NCBI RefSeq assembly: GCF_004765605.1
Contig: NZ_SRLC01000001.1
Location: 992,001 to 1,056,000 of the forward strand
DNA from: Hymenobacter aquaticus
GTDB lineage: Bacteria > Bacteroidota > Bacteroidia > Cytophagales > Hymenobacteraceae
Direction of reading: 5' to 3'
Length of the DNA stretch: 64,000 nt
Under the pieces are notes generated by a model, which was not told the DNA's origin, did not search any database, and saw only the letters and a list, made by a program, of their open reading frames with translations. Both the position numbers and the translations under genes were made by a program. Below, piece after piece: positions 17,463-26,595 of the stretch (position 1 is its first letter; each line of letters begins with the position of its first letter).

Positions 17463-17463
17463 G

Positions 17464-18618
17464 CTAGTAGTTGAGTACCCAGAGAGAAGAGCCTAAGTGC
17501 TTGCGCAGCACCGGCAGTTGTTTTTGTGCTTCGGCCTTGGTGGCGTAGTCGATGGCCGAGAGGCGGAACTTGCGGCTGCCGGGCGCCGGCAGCACCACGC
17601 GGGCATTGCGGTGGCCGTGGTTGACCAGGGCCTGCCGGCCCTTTTCGGCGTGCGCCAGCGTGGTATAGGCGCCCACGATGACGTAGGCCCGGCCGGTGCG
17701 GGCTTTCACGGTAGTAGTCGGAACGCTGGCCGGCGCCACGGCCGGTTTGGCTACCGACGCGGCCACGGCCGGCTTGGTTGCAGCGGGGGCTTTGGCCACG
17801 GCGGGCTTGGCGGCTACGGGCTTGCGCACTGCTACGGCTTTGACCGGGTCCGTTGCGGCCGGGGCCGCTTTAACCGCCGGAGCTTCCATTACGGGCGTAC
17901 GGGCCGGGGCCGCTTCGTTCCAGGAGTCGTTGGCCAGGGCGGCCTGCTGACGCGCCACGGGCTGGGCTTGCGTTTCCACCGGCGCGGTCTGCACGGTGGT
18001 CTGCTCCTGCTCCGAGGTTATTTTCCAGCTGTCGGGCAAGTAGCCCAGGCGGGAGGCAAACTGATAGTTGGCGGACAGAATCAGGCCGGCAATAACCAGC
18101 GTGGCGGCAATTCGGAACGTTTTCATCGCGCGGCGGGAACGGCTGACGGCTAAAAGGGGCGCGGCCTGCTGCCGGTCGCGGGCCAGCAGCGCATCGGTGG
18201 CCCGGATGGGGCGCGACACGAGCTCGGGCAGGCCGTAGCTGGCCGTGAGCAGGTTCTGGCTGCCAGTGTATTCAAAATCGAGGCCGCGGCCGGCCGCCTG
18301 GCGGAAAATGCCGATGCCGGGCAGCTCGGCGCGCTGGCTGGCTTCGAGCTCGGCCTGCAGCCGCCCCACGGCTTCGCGCACCAGCAGGCGGGCCTGGGCC
18401 GTGGTCAGGTTCAGGGAGCGGCTCAGGGCATCGACCAGCAGGCCGTCGTTGCGGGTCAAAGACTGGTTGAAGGCCACGCGCTTGGCCGGCGGGGCCAGGG
18501 TGTGGCGCACCGGGTGCACCTGGGCCGGGGCATAGTCGGCAATCAGGCCCCCGAAATCGGGAATGATAACGCAGTCGTGGTCCCGCAGCAGGGTACGGAT
18601 GTGGTCGGAGAGCTGCAT
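17464..18618 (-). CDS. HU-domain (CCDC81-type) and SPOR-domain membrane protein
   Basis: A 384-residue protein. The ATG at 18616-18618 (MQLSDHIRTLLRDHDCVIIPDFGGLI) is preferred over an in-frame TTG nine bases upstream. Residues about 1-110 have the CCDC81-like prokaryotic HU domain pattern (CVIIPDFGGLIADY, FNQSLTRNDGLL, LPGIGIFRQ). A membrane helix is at about 167-185 (FRIAATLVIAGLILSANYQ). A long Ala/Pro/Lys low-complexity spacer leads to a C-terminal SPOR domain (YVIVGAYTTLAHAEKGRQALVNHG...), which in known cases binds denuded peptidoglycan. Its position directly before exbB suggests a link between cell-wall binding and the proton-channel complex. Confidence 0.87.
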   Translation of the reverse strand: MQLSDHIRTLLRDHDCVIIPDFGGLIADYAPAQVHPVRHTLAPPAKRVAFNQSLTRNDGLLVDALSRSLNLTTAQARLLVREAVGRLQAELEASQRAELPGIGIFRQAAGRGLDFEYTGSQNLLTASYGLPELVSRPIRATDALLARDRQQAAPLLAVSRSRRAMKTFRIAATLVIAGLILSANYQFASRLGYLPDSWKITSEQEQTTVQTAPVETQAQPVARQQAALANDSWNEAAPARTPVMEAPAVKAAPAATDPVKAVAVRKPVAAKPAVAKAPAATKPAVAASVAKPAVAPASVPTTTVKARTGRAYVIVGAYTTLAHAEKGRQALVNHGHRNARVVLPAPGSRKFRLSAIDYATKAEAQKQLPVLRKHLGSSLWVLNY

Positions 18619-18668
18619 TGGCGGCAAGGATTAGGTAAAGTGAACCCGAGTGAAACCGGTAAGCATGC

Positions 18669-18735
18669 AAAAGACCTCCGGACCGTGGGCAGCGCCGCGG
18701 GGGCGGCAGTGCGGGCGACCTGGAGGCCTTGCGTG
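18669..18735 (-). terminator. Possible terminator after the outer-membrane barrel gene
   Basis: On the minus strand GGCCTCC and GGAGGTC bracket a GC-rich stretch, and the second arm is followed by TTTT. The stem is long and imperfect, so this is tentative. Confidence 0.45.
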
Positions 18736-18776
18736 CTAGGGGCGGATCGGCGACTCGGGCATCAACTCAATTATGT

Positions 18777-20477
18777 TCAAAAATCATACGTTACGCCCGC
18801 CAGCAGGTTGAATCCTTTCACCGGATAGTTCAGGAAACGCTCATACTTGCGGCCCAGCAGGTTATTGCCTAGAGCAAATATGGACAGATTTTCCATAATA
18901 CGGTAATCGGCCCGCAAGTTGAGGTCGACGACCGTGTCGGTGGGACGCACGATCTGGCCCACCTGTTTGCCATCGACGAGGCGGCGCGAGTAGCCCGAAC
19001 CGTAGCTGGAGCTGTAGGTGTATAACTCGGCGCCCAGCAGCAGCTTATCGTACATGTTGTAGTTACCGAACAACGTCGTCTGCAGGGCCGGGCGGTGGAA
19101 GGCCTCGGCCAGGGTGCGGGTCTTGTAGCCGTTGTAATCGGCCTTGAAACCAAGGCGCACCTGCTCGGCGGCGTTGTAGAGAACTTCGCCGTGGACGTTG
19201 ATCAGCTGGGTGGCCTTGCCGTCGTAGACCAGGTTGAACTTGGTCGAGTCGCGGGGGCTGTTGTTGTAGAAGTACAGGTTCCGGTCGTTCGACAGCGTCA
19301 CCTTGGCATTCACCGACAGGGCCCGGGCCGGCGTCGAGTTGAAGCCGACGTAGACCGTGGGGCCGCGGCGGGTGTCGGCCACCTGCTGGTTGGGCGCCAG
19401 CCAGGGATTTTCGGTGGTCAAATCGTACATCGTCACGCGCTGCACGCCCCCGCCCAGGCCGGCAAAGACCACGAACTTATCTTCCGACACGGTGTAGCCC
19501 ACCCGGATGGCCGGGTACACGTTGAACTGCGGGGCCCGCCGGATGGTGTCGCCGGTGTAGCCCAGCGTGGCCCCCACCGACAGGGCCAGCCGGTCCAGGG
19601 TCAGCTCGTAGGCGGGCGTCACCTGCACGTAGGGCCGGCTTACTTTCAGCGAATCCTTGTAGGAAATCAGCGACAGGTCGCCGTTGACGGCCACCCGGCT
19701 GTTCTCGCCGAGCGTGTAGCCCGAGCGCAGCGAGGCGTTGAAGTTGCTTTCACTGGCCTTGTAGTTGTCTTTCCAGTAGTTGAAGCCCACGCCGAAGTCG
19801 TACTGGAAGGGCGCGTCGGCGGCCTGGTTGCGGGCGTACAGCTTCACGGCGGCCCGGCTAAAGACCTGCTTGAGGCTGTCGGTGGGCGGCGGCAGGCGGC
19901 GGGTTTCGCGGTTGTAGCCGTAGAAGTTGTACCGCTCCCGGCCCAGGTCGAGCTTGGCGCCCAGGGTCATGGGGCCGTTGTAGGTTTCGCCGCTCAGGCC
20001 CAGGCTGGTTTGGCTGGAGCCCGAGTTTTTCTTGTCGACCGGCCCCGAGGACGAGGACAGGTGGCTGAAGTCGAGGCCGTAGCTGGCCGTTTCGCTGCGG
20101 GTGTTGTGCAGGTAGGCCTTGGCGTAGAGCGTGCCGTAGTTGCCGATGGCGCCTTTCAGGTAGTTGCCGGTTTGCGGGGCCAGCTCTTCCTGCTGAATCG
20201 AGAGCACCCGAATCGAGGGGTTGAGCCGGTCGGCGGGCAGCCGGAAATCGGGGTAGGTATAGGAAACCGGGCTGGTGGTTTTGGCCGGCGGGTCAATCTT
20301 GATTTTCTCGAAGTTGCGGGTGGCTTCGGGCAGCTGGTTTACCCGCTCCTTGACAATCTCAATTTCGGCGTCTTCAATCTTGCCGCCCGTTTTACCGGTC
20401 TTCTGGGCCCACGCCAGCGTGGGCGCGGCCGCGAGCAGCACGGCCAAAGGCAGCAGTTTGGAGGAAGGAAGGGTCAT
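18777..20477 (-). CDS. TonB-receptor-like outer-membrane beta-barrel protein without plug
   Basis: A 566-residue outer-membrane protein with signal peptide (residues 1-24, ending LAWAQ). There is no recognisable TonB box or plug domain; after a charged N-terminal stretch (IEDAEIEIVKERVNQLPEATRNFEKIKI) the sequence is alternating barrel strands to the end. The terminal segment NLSIFALGNNLLGRKYERF ... GFNLLAGVTYDF is typical of TonB-dependent receptor C-termini, including the terminal Phe. It lies between the giant TPR gene and the HU/SPOR-exbB-exbD-tonB genes. I infer that it is the outer-membrane partner of that complex; the ligand is unknown. Confidence 0.85.
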   Translation of the reverse strand: MTLPSSKLLPLAVLLAAAPTLAWAQKTGKTGGKIEDAEIEIVKERVNQLPEATRNFEKIKIDPPAKTTSPVSYTYPDFRLPADRLNPSIRVLSIQQEELAPQTGNYLKGAIGNYGTLYAKAYLHNTRSETASYGLDFSHLSSSSGPVDKKNSGSSQTSLGLSGETYNGPMTLGAKLDLGRERYNFYGYNRETRRLPPPTDSLKQVFSRAAVKLYARNQAADAPFQYDFGVGFNYWKDNYKASESNFNASLRSGYTLGENSRVAVNGDLSLISYKDSLKVSRPYVQVTPAYELTLDRLALSVGATLGYTGDTIRRAPQFNVYPAIRVGYTVSEDKFVVFAGLGGGVQRVTMYDLTTENPWLAPNQQVADTRRGPTVYVGFNSTPARALSVNAKVTLSNDRNLYFYNNSPRDSTKFNLVYDGKATQLINVHGEVLYNAAEQVRLGFKADYNGYKTRTLAEAFHRPALQTTLFGNYNMYDKLLLGAELYTYSSSYGSGYSRRLVDGKQVGQIVRPTDTVVDLNLRADYRIMENLSIFALGNNLLGRKYERFLNYPVKGFNLLAGVTYDF

Positions 20478-20569
20478 ATGGTAAGGTCTTGGAGCCGGCC
20501 GGGGGCCGTAATAGCGCCCGGCCAGCTCAAATGGACTTCTGGATAAGGAAAAAGCACTGCCGCAGCGAG

Positions 20570-23500
20570 CTACTCGCTGCTGCCCGCGTCCGGGGTGGCC
20601 GTCGAATCGGCGGGCTGCGCCTGGGTGGGTTGCAGAGCGTTGCGGCCCGGCGTTTTGCCCTTGGTAGCCGGGGCTTTGGCCGGCGGCGTAGCTTTGCCGG
20701 TCGGTGCTTTCGCCGGCGGCGTCTTGGCCGGCGGCGGGGTTTTGCTACCGCCCGTGGCGCCGCCGCCGGGCTCGGCCGACAGCGCGGCCAGGCGCTGCTT
20801 GGCTCCTTCGATGACTTCGGCCACCGGGAATTTATTCTCGATGATGGAGTTCAGCGTGGCCTTGGCCTGGAAGGTTTCACCCTGGGCCGTGTAGATGTCG
20901 GCAATCAGCAAAAAGCCCCGGCCCTGCCACAGCTCGTAGTTCGAGGTGTTGGTTTTGTAAGCCGCGTCCAGGGCCTCGGGGTACTTTTTCTGCTGAAACA
21001 GCACGTCGGCCAGCAGGTACTGGGCCTCGGCCCCGGTTTCGTCGGCGGCGGTGGCGGCCGTGGTCAGCTCGGGCGTGGCCAGCTCGTAGTTGGCCATTTT
21101 GTAGCTGGCTTTGCCCAGATACAGGTTGGCCGCGTTGGTGGCGTTCAGCGAAGCGCCGCCCACGCTGCGCAGCTCCTCGGCCACGCGCCGGGTGCCGGCG
21201 TAGTCGCCGGTTTCGTAGAGGCTTTTCATCAGCCCGATGCCGGCGTTGGCCACCTCGCGCTTGTTCTGCGACACTTCCCGCAGGCGGGTGTAGTACTGAA
21301 TGGCCTCGGGGTAGTTCTTGGCTTCAAACTCGAGGTCGGCGACGCGGCCGATGGCCCGGTTCAGGAACTCGCTCTTGCCTTCCGTTACCACGGCGCGCAT
21401 GCGGGTCAGGCCGTCGGCCTTCTTGCCGGTCTTGATGTAGGAATCGGCCAGGAAATAGCGGCCGTCGGCGGCCAAGACATTGCTGGGGTACTGCTTCAGG
21501 TACGACTCCAGGCGGGTAATGGCCTGGGGGTACTTCTCGGCCAGGTACAAGGATTTAGCGGCCTCAAACTCGACGCTTTCGGTGGCCTTGCTCTCGGGGT
21601 TCTGCTGCTTAAACTGGGCCAGGTACTGGTCGAAGTCCTCCGTTTTGCCCGTGGCCGAGAGGCTTTCCTGCAGGCTGTAGATGGCGCTGCTGGCGGCCTT
21701 GGTGCGCGGGTACTGGTCGAGCACCTGCTTGAAGTCAGCAATGGCCTTGTCGTGCTGATTGAGGTTGGCATAGGCCACTCCGCGCTTCTGCAGGGCCTGG
21801 GGAATCAGCTGGCTGTTGGGCCGGTTGGTGATGAGCTTGGTGAAGCCGTCCACGGCGGGCTGGAAGTCGCCGGCCTCGAAGTCGAACTGGGCCTGCTGGT
21901 ACACCGCGTCGTCGGCGTAGCGCGAGGTGGGCGAGGTTTTGAGCAGGGTGCTGAGCGTCTTGGTGGCCTCGTCGCGCCGGCCCATCAACCCCAGGGTCAC
22001 GCTTTTCTGGTAGTAGGCGTAGTCCTTGTCGGCAGCGTTGGCGGCAATAACCTTGTCGTAGAGCTCCAGGGCCTGGGGGTAGCTTTTGCCCACGTAGTAG
22101 GTGTCGGCCACGCGCAGGGTCACGTCGTAGTAGTTCGGGTCGGTGGGCTTGGCAATCGGGTCGCTGAGGTAAGCCTGGAACTGGGTGCGGGCCGGGGCGT
22201 ACTGCTGGGTGTTGTAGTAGGCGTAGCCCAGGCCGTAGCGGGCTTTCTGGTCGAAGTCGGTGTCGGCCGCCGAGCCGCTGCGGGCCGTGCGGGCCGCGGC
22301 GGTGTAGGCCTGAATGGCTTCGGGATACTTCTGCCCTACGCTATAGATTTCGCCCTTGAGCACCTGGGCCGCGGCCCGCAGCGCGTCGTCTTGTGGGTAC
22401 TTCAGCGACTTATCAACCAGCGGCAGAGCCTGCGAGTACTGGTTATTGTTGTAGAAGGTGGCGGCCTGCAAATAGGTCACGCGCTGGTAGGTGGCGTTGA
22501 GCTTGGCGCTGCGGTCGTCGAGGCCTTCGAGGTAGCTGATGGCCTGGGTAAAGTCGCTGGAGTTGAGGAAACTCTCGCTCAGGATGTCGTCGGCGGCCGC
22601 CGCGTTCTTGGAGCGCGGAAACTTCTTGTTGAAGTCCTTCAGGGCCGTAATCACCTCCTGGGTGTTGCCCAGCTCGTAATTGATCTGGGCGTACTTGAGG
22701 GTGGCGTTTTCGGTGATGTTCTTGTCGAAGGCCGTTTTGCGGGCCGCGTCGAACGAGTTCAGGGCCTGCTGCTTCTGGCTGGTTTTGAGGTAGCTCAGGC
22801 CCAGGTGGTAGGCCGCGTTCTGGCCCAGCGAGTCGCGCTGGGCGGCCACGCCCTTCAGGCTGCCGATGGCGCCCGGGAAGTCGCCCATCTTGTAGTTGGA
22901 GTAGCCGATCTTGTACTGCACCCGGGGCTCGATCTTCTTGCGGCCGGCGGCGTACTTATCGAAGTACTCGGCGGCCTGCTTGAAGTCCTGCTTCTGGTAG
23001 AAGGCGTCGCCCACGAGCAGCTGAATTTCGTCGGCGCTCTGCGGGGGCGGCGTCTGGGCCAGGGCCTTGGTGCCGTAGCCGATCAGCCCGTCGAAGTCGC
23101 CCTCCTTGTAGTAGATCTGGCTCATAATGGCCGGCACCACGAGGCGGTAGGCGTCGTTCTGCTCGGCCACGCTTAGGTCCTGGCGGGCGGCGGCGTAGTC
23201 GCCGGCCCGGAAGGCCAGGTAGCCCGCGTAGTAGCTGCTGGCGTAGCGGTACTCGTGGTTGCCCTGCTTGTTGCGGTCAAACAGGAGCTTGGCCTTGTCG
23301 AACTCCTTTTGGGAAAAGTAGCTGTAGGCCAGCTTAAACTCGGCCTCGGCCCGCTGCTCGTTGCTGAGGTTGTCGGCCCCCACGCGCTGCAGGTAGTCGA
23401 TACTTTTGGCGTAGTCCTTCTTGTCGAAGTAGAGCTTGCCGAGCTCAAAAAAGGCCTGGGCGGCTTTGGGGTGGGCCGGGTTGTGGGCCGCGAAGGCCAG

Positions 23501-23788
23501 CACCTGCCCTTCCGCGTCGGGATGAAACAGGTAGAGGCCACTGATGGCGCGGTAGTACTCCGCGTCGGTGGTCCGGTCGCGCAGCTCGCCGGTGCGGCGC
23601 TGGGTTTGGTCTAAGTAGCGCTGGAAGGCCTGCTGGGCGGCGCCGTACTTGCCGCGGTCAAAGAGTTCGAGGCCTTCCTGAAAGTATCGTTCGTCGGCGG
23701 TAAACACCTGGGTTTGCTGGGCGGAAGCCGCCAGCGGGGCCGCGGCGCTGAGCGAGGCGGCCAGCGCAATCCGGGGAAATATCTTCAT
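20570..23788 (-). CDS. Large exported tetratricopeptide-repeat protein
   Basis: A 1072-residue protein with a signal peptide (MKIFPRIALAASLSAAAPLAASAQQ), so it is periplasmic or outer-membrane associated. From about residue 30 to 990 it is built of TPR units, e.g. YAKSIDYLQRVGADNLSNEQRAEAEFKLAYSYF-type helices and repeated Y..A...Y patterns. The last 75 residues are Pro/Ala/Lys/Thr-rich low complexity. Such long TPR proteins serve as scaffolds in envelope complexes. It is the first gene of a leftward operon with the barrel protein, HU/SPOR protein, ExbB, ExbD and TonB. A TACTTTTG box lies 47 bp upstream. Confidence 0.88.
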   Translation of the reverse strand: MKIFPRIALAASLSAAAPLAASAQQTQVFTADERYFQEGLELFDRGKYGAAQQAFQRYLDQTQRRTGELRDRTTDAEYYRAISGLYLFHPDAEGQVLAFAAHNPAHPKAAQAFFELGKLYFDKKDYAKSIDYLQRVGADNLSNEQRAEAEFKLAYSYFSQKEFDKAKLLFDRNKQGNHEYRYASSYYAGYLAFRAGDYAAARQDLSVAEQNDAYRLVVPAIMSQIYYKEGDFDGLIGYGTKALAQTPPPQSADEIQLLVGDAFYQKQDFKQAAEYFDKYAAGRKKIEPRVQYKIGYSNYKMGDFPGAIGSLKGVAAQRDSLGQNAAYHLGLSYLKTSQKQQALNSFDAARKTAFDKNITENATLKYAQINYELGNTQEVITALKDFNKKFPRSKNAAAADDILSESFLNSSDFTQAISYLEGLDDRSAKLNATYQRVTYLQAATFYNNNQYSQALPLVDKSLKYPQDDALRAAAQVLKGEIYSVGQKYPEAIQAYTAAARTARSGSAADTDFDQKARYGLGYAYYNTQQYAPARTQFQAYLSDPIAKPTDPNYYDVTLRVADTYYVGKSYPQALELYDKVIAANAADKDYAYYQKSVTLGLMGRRDEATKTLSTLLKTSPTSRYADDAVYQQAQFDFEAGDFQPAVDGFTKLITNRPNSQLIPQALQKRGVAYANLNQHDKAIADFKQVLDQYPRTKAASSAIYSLQESLSATGKTEDFDQYLAQFKQQNPESKATESVEFEAAKSLYLAEKYPQAITRLESYLKQYPSNVLAADGRYFLADSYIKTGKKADGLTRMRAVVTEGKSEFLNRAIGRVADLEFEAKNYPEAIQYYTRLREVSQNKREVANAGIGLMKSLYETGDYAGTRRVAEELRSVGGASLNATNAANLYLGKASYKMANYELATPELTTAATAADETGAEAQYLLADVLFQQKKYPEALDAAYKTNTSNYELWQGRGFLLIADIYTAQGETFQAKATLNSIIENKFPVAEVIEGAKQRLAALSAEPGGGATGGSKTPPPAKTPPAKAPTGKATPPAKAPATKGKTPGRNALQPTQAQPADSTATPDAGSSE

Positions 23789-23834
23789 TAACGGGGCGTT
23801 ACGGGAAAAAGGGCGCTGCCGGCCCGGTATTGGC

Positions 23835-23842
23835 CAAAAGTA
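23835..23842 (-). promoter_or_regulatory. -7 box of the TPR/envelope operon
   Basis: TACTTTTG on the minus strand is an exact TAnnTTTG match, 47 bp before the TPR gene ATG. Confidence 0.6.
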
Positions 23843-24020
23843 GCGAAAAAAGGCAATGGGTTGCTTTTTGGCCGCTCAGAAGCTAGCAACGCGGCCAGCT
23901 CGCCGTTTGGTGTGCGCCACCCTGGCCGCGTTGCCGCCGCGATATTCTTTTTCCGCTTCCCCCGCCCCCGCTGCTCCCGCGCCGCGCCATGTCCTGCCCG
24001 CAACCTCGCGGTTCCGGACC

Positions 24021-24188
24021 GCGAGGCTGCGGTTCCAAACCGCGAGGCTGCGGTTCCAGACCGCGAGGCTGCGGTTCCAAACCGCGAGGTTGCGGCTCCG
24101 GACCGCGAGGTTGCGGCTCCGGACCGCGAGGTTGCGGCTCCGGACCGCGAGGCTGCGGTTCCGGACCGCGAGGTTGCGGCTCCGGACC
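24021..24188. repeat. 21-bp minisatellite, eight tandem copies
   Basis: Eight head-to-tail units of 21 bp (168 bp) follow the consensus GCGAGGYTGCGGYTCCRRACC with only transition-type variation; variants alternate between GCGAGGCTGCGGTTCC and GCGAGGTTGCGGCTCC. Partial inverted-looking units flank it on both sides (CGCAACCTCGCGG; GCAACCTTGCGG). Because 21 is a multiple of 3 several frames stay open, reading (PRGCGSx)n on plus and (PEPQPRG)n on minus. It lies just after the stop of the Kai-operon kinase. Confidence 0.95.
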
Positions 24189-24204
24189 GCAACCTTGCGG
24201 CAAC

Positions 24205-25929
24205 CTACCGCCGGAAATACACGCTGAACGTGGAGCCCACGCCCAGCTGACTTTCCACCTCAATGCGGCCCCCGGCGTTTTCCACGATTTTCTTGACCAT
24301 GTAGAGCCCGATGCCCGAGCCTTCCACGTGGTCGTGCAGGCGCTGAAACATGCCGAACAGCTTCGGCCGGTCCTGGCGCAGGTTCATGCCCAGGCCATTG
24401 TCCTGCACGCGTAGCACGGCGTAGTCGCCCTCCCGCTGGCAGCTGACGACGATGTGGGGCGGGCGCTCCGGGGCCCGGTACTTCAGGGCGTTGCTGAGCA
24501 GGTTATATACTACGCTGCGCAGGTTTTTCTCCGAGAAGGAAATGGTGGGGCAGCTGCTCAGGGTCCGGTCGATGGTGGCCTGCGCCGCCAGCAGCAACGG
24601 GGCCAGGTCCAGCTCCACTTCCGTAATGATGCGCCCCACGTCGAGGGTGGCGGCCGAGTGCCCGTGCTCCTTCTGCAGCTTGGTTACTTCCGTCAGGTGC
24701 TCGATGGTGCGCTTGAAGCGGTCCACCGAATCCTGCATCATCGTCAGAATCAGCGGCACCTGGTCGTTGGCGCCGGCCGCTTCGGCGGGCAGCTCCAGCA
24801 GCAGGGCGTGCAGCAGCCCTTCGATGTTGCTGATGGGCGCCTTCAGGTCGTGGGAAGCGGTGTAAATGAAGTTATCCAGGTCGACGTTGGCCCGGGTGAG
24901 CTGCTCGTTGTTGTCGCGCAGCTGGTGCTGGGCTTGGTCGATGTGCTCCAGGGCCTGCTTGTGCTCGTGAATGTCGGTGTAGGCCCCGATCCACTGGATA
25001 ATGTCGCCCTGCTCGTTGCGCGAGGGCCGGGCCCGGCCCAGCATCCAGCGGTACTCGCCGGCCGCGCTGCGGATGCGGCACTCCAGTTCCAGGGCCCGCC
25101 CGGTGGCAATGCTCTGGCGCCACTGCTCCACGGCCCCGGCCAGGTCGTCGGGGTGAATCAGGGCGCTGAAGGTATGGGCCGGGTCCGAGTCCACATCGTG
25201 GCCGGTGTAGTCGAACCAGCGCCGGTTGAGGTAGGTGTTGCGGCCGGTGGGGTCGGCCGTCCAGGCAATGTGCGGAATGCCCTCCAGGATGCGGCTGGCT
25301 TCGGCCGCCACCCGCTCCAGGGCCTGCCGGGCCTGCTGCTGCTGGGTAATTTCCTCGTTTTTGCGGGCAATAACGGTGTTCTGCTCCGCCACCCGGGCCT
25401 GAATGGCCTTGATCTGCTCCTGGGCCGACAAGTCGGTGGCAATGACGGCCAGCACCGGGCTTTCGTGAAAGCTCAGGATGTTCATCGACAGCGACAACGG
25501 CCGCAGGGAGCCGTCCTGGGCCCGCAGGGGCAGCTCGCCCTTGCCTTTGCCGGCCCGCCAGCTGTCCAGCAGCAGCGCGTGCCAGTAGGCGTGAAAGTCG
25601 AGGGGAATGTAGGTATCGAAAACGCCGCCGATGACTTCCTCCAGGGCCCGGCCCAGCCAGCTGGCCAGGCAGGCATTGCCGTAGAGAATGGTGCCGTCCT
25701 CGCTGAGCAGCATGGCCCCTTCGTTCATCTGCTCAATCAGGGTGCGGTAGCCGTGGTCGGCGCCTTCCAGGGTAAAGATGCGCGGCCCCTCGGGGCCCTG
25801 AATGGCCAGCGCGTCGACGGCCCCGGTGCGCACGGCTTCAATCAGGTCTTCGGCTTCCTCCAGGCGGTAGCGCAGCTCCTGATTTTCCCGGGCCAGCTCG
25901 GCCGCACTTTTCCCCTCCAGCTCCTTCAT
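24205..25929 (-). CDS. PAS-domain sensor histidine kinase of the Kai operon
   Basis: A 574-residue soluble histidine kinase; no membrane helices. In order: coiled coil (about 5-40); PAS 1 (about 55-170, [22 protein letters not shown]); coiled coil (about 172-210); PAS 2 with PAC (about 212-335, [33 protein letters not shown]); HisKA with phospho-acceptor His360 in TASHDLKAP; and a HATPase domain with [17 protein letters not shown] and [12 protein letters not shown]. Its ATG overlaps the end of the first kaiB-like gene by 4 nt. No response regulator is nearby. By position it is the probable output of the KaiC-KaiB module, analogous to but not homologous in architecture with SasA. Confidence 0.92.
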   Translation of the reverse strand: MKELEGKSAAELARENQELRYRLEEAEDLIEAVRTGAVDALAIQGPEGPRIFTLEGADHGYRTLIEQMNEGAMLLSEDGTILYGNACLASWLGRALEEVIGGVFDTYIPLDFHAYWHALLLDSWRAGKGKGELPLRAQDGSLRPLSLSMNILSFHESPVLAVIATDLSAQEQIKAIQARVAEQNTVIARKNEEITQQQQARQALERVAAEASRILEGIPHIAWTADPTGRNTYLNRRWFDYTGHDVDSDPAHTFSALIHPDDLAGAVEQWRQSIATGRALELECRIRSAAGEYRWMLGRARPSRNEQGDIIQWIGAYTDIHEHKQALEHIDQAQHQLRDNNEQLTRANVDLDNFIYTASHDLKAPISNIEGLLHALLLELPAEAAGANDQVPLILTMMQDSVDRFKRTIEHLTEVTKLQKEHGHSAATLDVGRIITEVELDLAPLLLAAQATIDRTLSSCPTISFSEKNLRSVVYNLLSNALKYRAPERPPHIVVSCQREGDYAVLRVQDNGLGMNLRQDRPKLFGMFQRLHDHVEGSGIGLYMVKKIVENAGGRIEVESQLGVGSTFSVYFRR

Positions 25930-26255
25930 AGCGGCTGACTGCTCCCCGGCCCGGCCGGCGTAATACCCAGGGCTTTGAGCACCCGTTCCCGGTCCGAGAG
26001 GTCGCCCACGAGGCGGCGCACTAGGCCCGGACTGCGCTTGATGAGCGTGGGCGCCCCGATCAGCTGCTCGCGCTGAGCCAGCTCGGGCTGCTGGTAGATA
26101 TCCACGATCAGCAGCTCGTAGCGGCCCTTCAGGTAGAGCTCACAGATTTCCTTGATGTTGCGCACGGCCCGCGTCGAGTTGGGCGTGGCGCCCGTGATGT
26201 AGAGGTGCAGCACGTACTCGGGTCCGGCCAGCTCCGGCCGTTCTTCCGCTTCCAT
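25926..26255 (-). CDS. kaiB: KaiB-family protein (divergent copy)
   Basis: A 109-residue thioredoxin-fold-like KaiB-family protein. It shows the KaiB pattern: YVLHLYITGATPNSTRAVRNIKEICE, LLIVDIYQQPELAQREQLIGAPTLIKRSP and RRLVGDLSDRERVLKALGI. The IGAPTL and GDLS blocks are conserved. It is the second of two tandem kaiB genes, with no gap after the first and a 4-nt overlap with the kinase gene. It is more diverged than its neighbour (e.g. KRSPGLVRR for KVPEPIRK), so it may bind a different partner. The symbol is shared with the neighbour. Confidence 0.9.
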   Translation of the reverse strand: MEAEERPELAGPEYVLHLYITGATPNSTRAVRNIKEICELYLKGRYELLIVDIYQQPELAQREQLIGAPTLIKRSPGLVRRLVGDLSDRERVLKALGITPAGPGSSQPL

Positions 26256-26588
26256 CTAGGGCTGGAGTTTGCTGCCCAGCGGGCGAATGTCGAGCCCGAC
26301 GAGCACGCGCTCCTCATTCGACAGGTCGCCGATGATTTTGCGGATGGGCTCGGGCACTTTGCGCACCAGCGTGGGAATGGCCAGGATCTGGTCGCCCTCG
26401 GCCAACTGCGGGTCCTTGAGCAGGTCGATGACTTCAATGCTGTAGCGGCCTTTCAGATACTGCTCGCAGTACTTTTTCAGGTTGGCCAGGGCCGTTACCG
26501 ATTTGGGCGTTTGGCCGGCTACGTACAGGCGCAGCTCCCAGGATTCCTCGTCCATGATGTCGGCCGCGGGGGCAGGTGTGATTTCCAT
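26256..26588 (-). CDS. kaiB: KaiB-family protein (canonical-like copy)
   Basis: A 110-residue protein starting at the ATG at 26586-26588; a longer in-frame extension overlaps kaiC and lacks family similarity. [62 protein letters not shown] and [19 protein letters not shown] are very close to the cyanobacterial KaiB pattern (DPQLAE.D.ILA.PTL, GDLS). In cyanobacteria KaiB binds the KaiC CI ring after fold switching. It follows kaiC by 7 bp. Confidence 0.93.
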   Translation of the reverse strand: MEITPAPAADIMDEESWELRLYVAGQTPKSVTALANLKKYCEQYLKGRYSIEVIDLLKDPQLAEGDQILAIPTLVRKVPEPIRKIIGDLSNEERVLVGLDIRPLGSKLQP

Positions 26589-26595
26589 GACGAAC

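Larger units (their letters stand above)
23789..24204. other. Gap between Kai operon and TPR gene: promoter box plus minisatellite
   Basis: The right two-fifths hold the 21-bp minisatellite at 24021-24188. The left part holds the TPR gene promoter (23835-23842). The rest (about 23850-24000) shows no convincing gene; short frames here are repeat-derived. Confidence 0.7.

Noticed and set aside
20489-23176. 895-residue plus-strand frame
   Set aside because: Antisense shadow of the TPR gene for the same reason.
23788-24414. Repetitive frames on both strands around the minisatellite (PRGCGS and PEPQPRG repeats)
   Set aside because: Open only because the repeat unit is 21 bp; starts differ per frame and parts overlap the real kinase gene.
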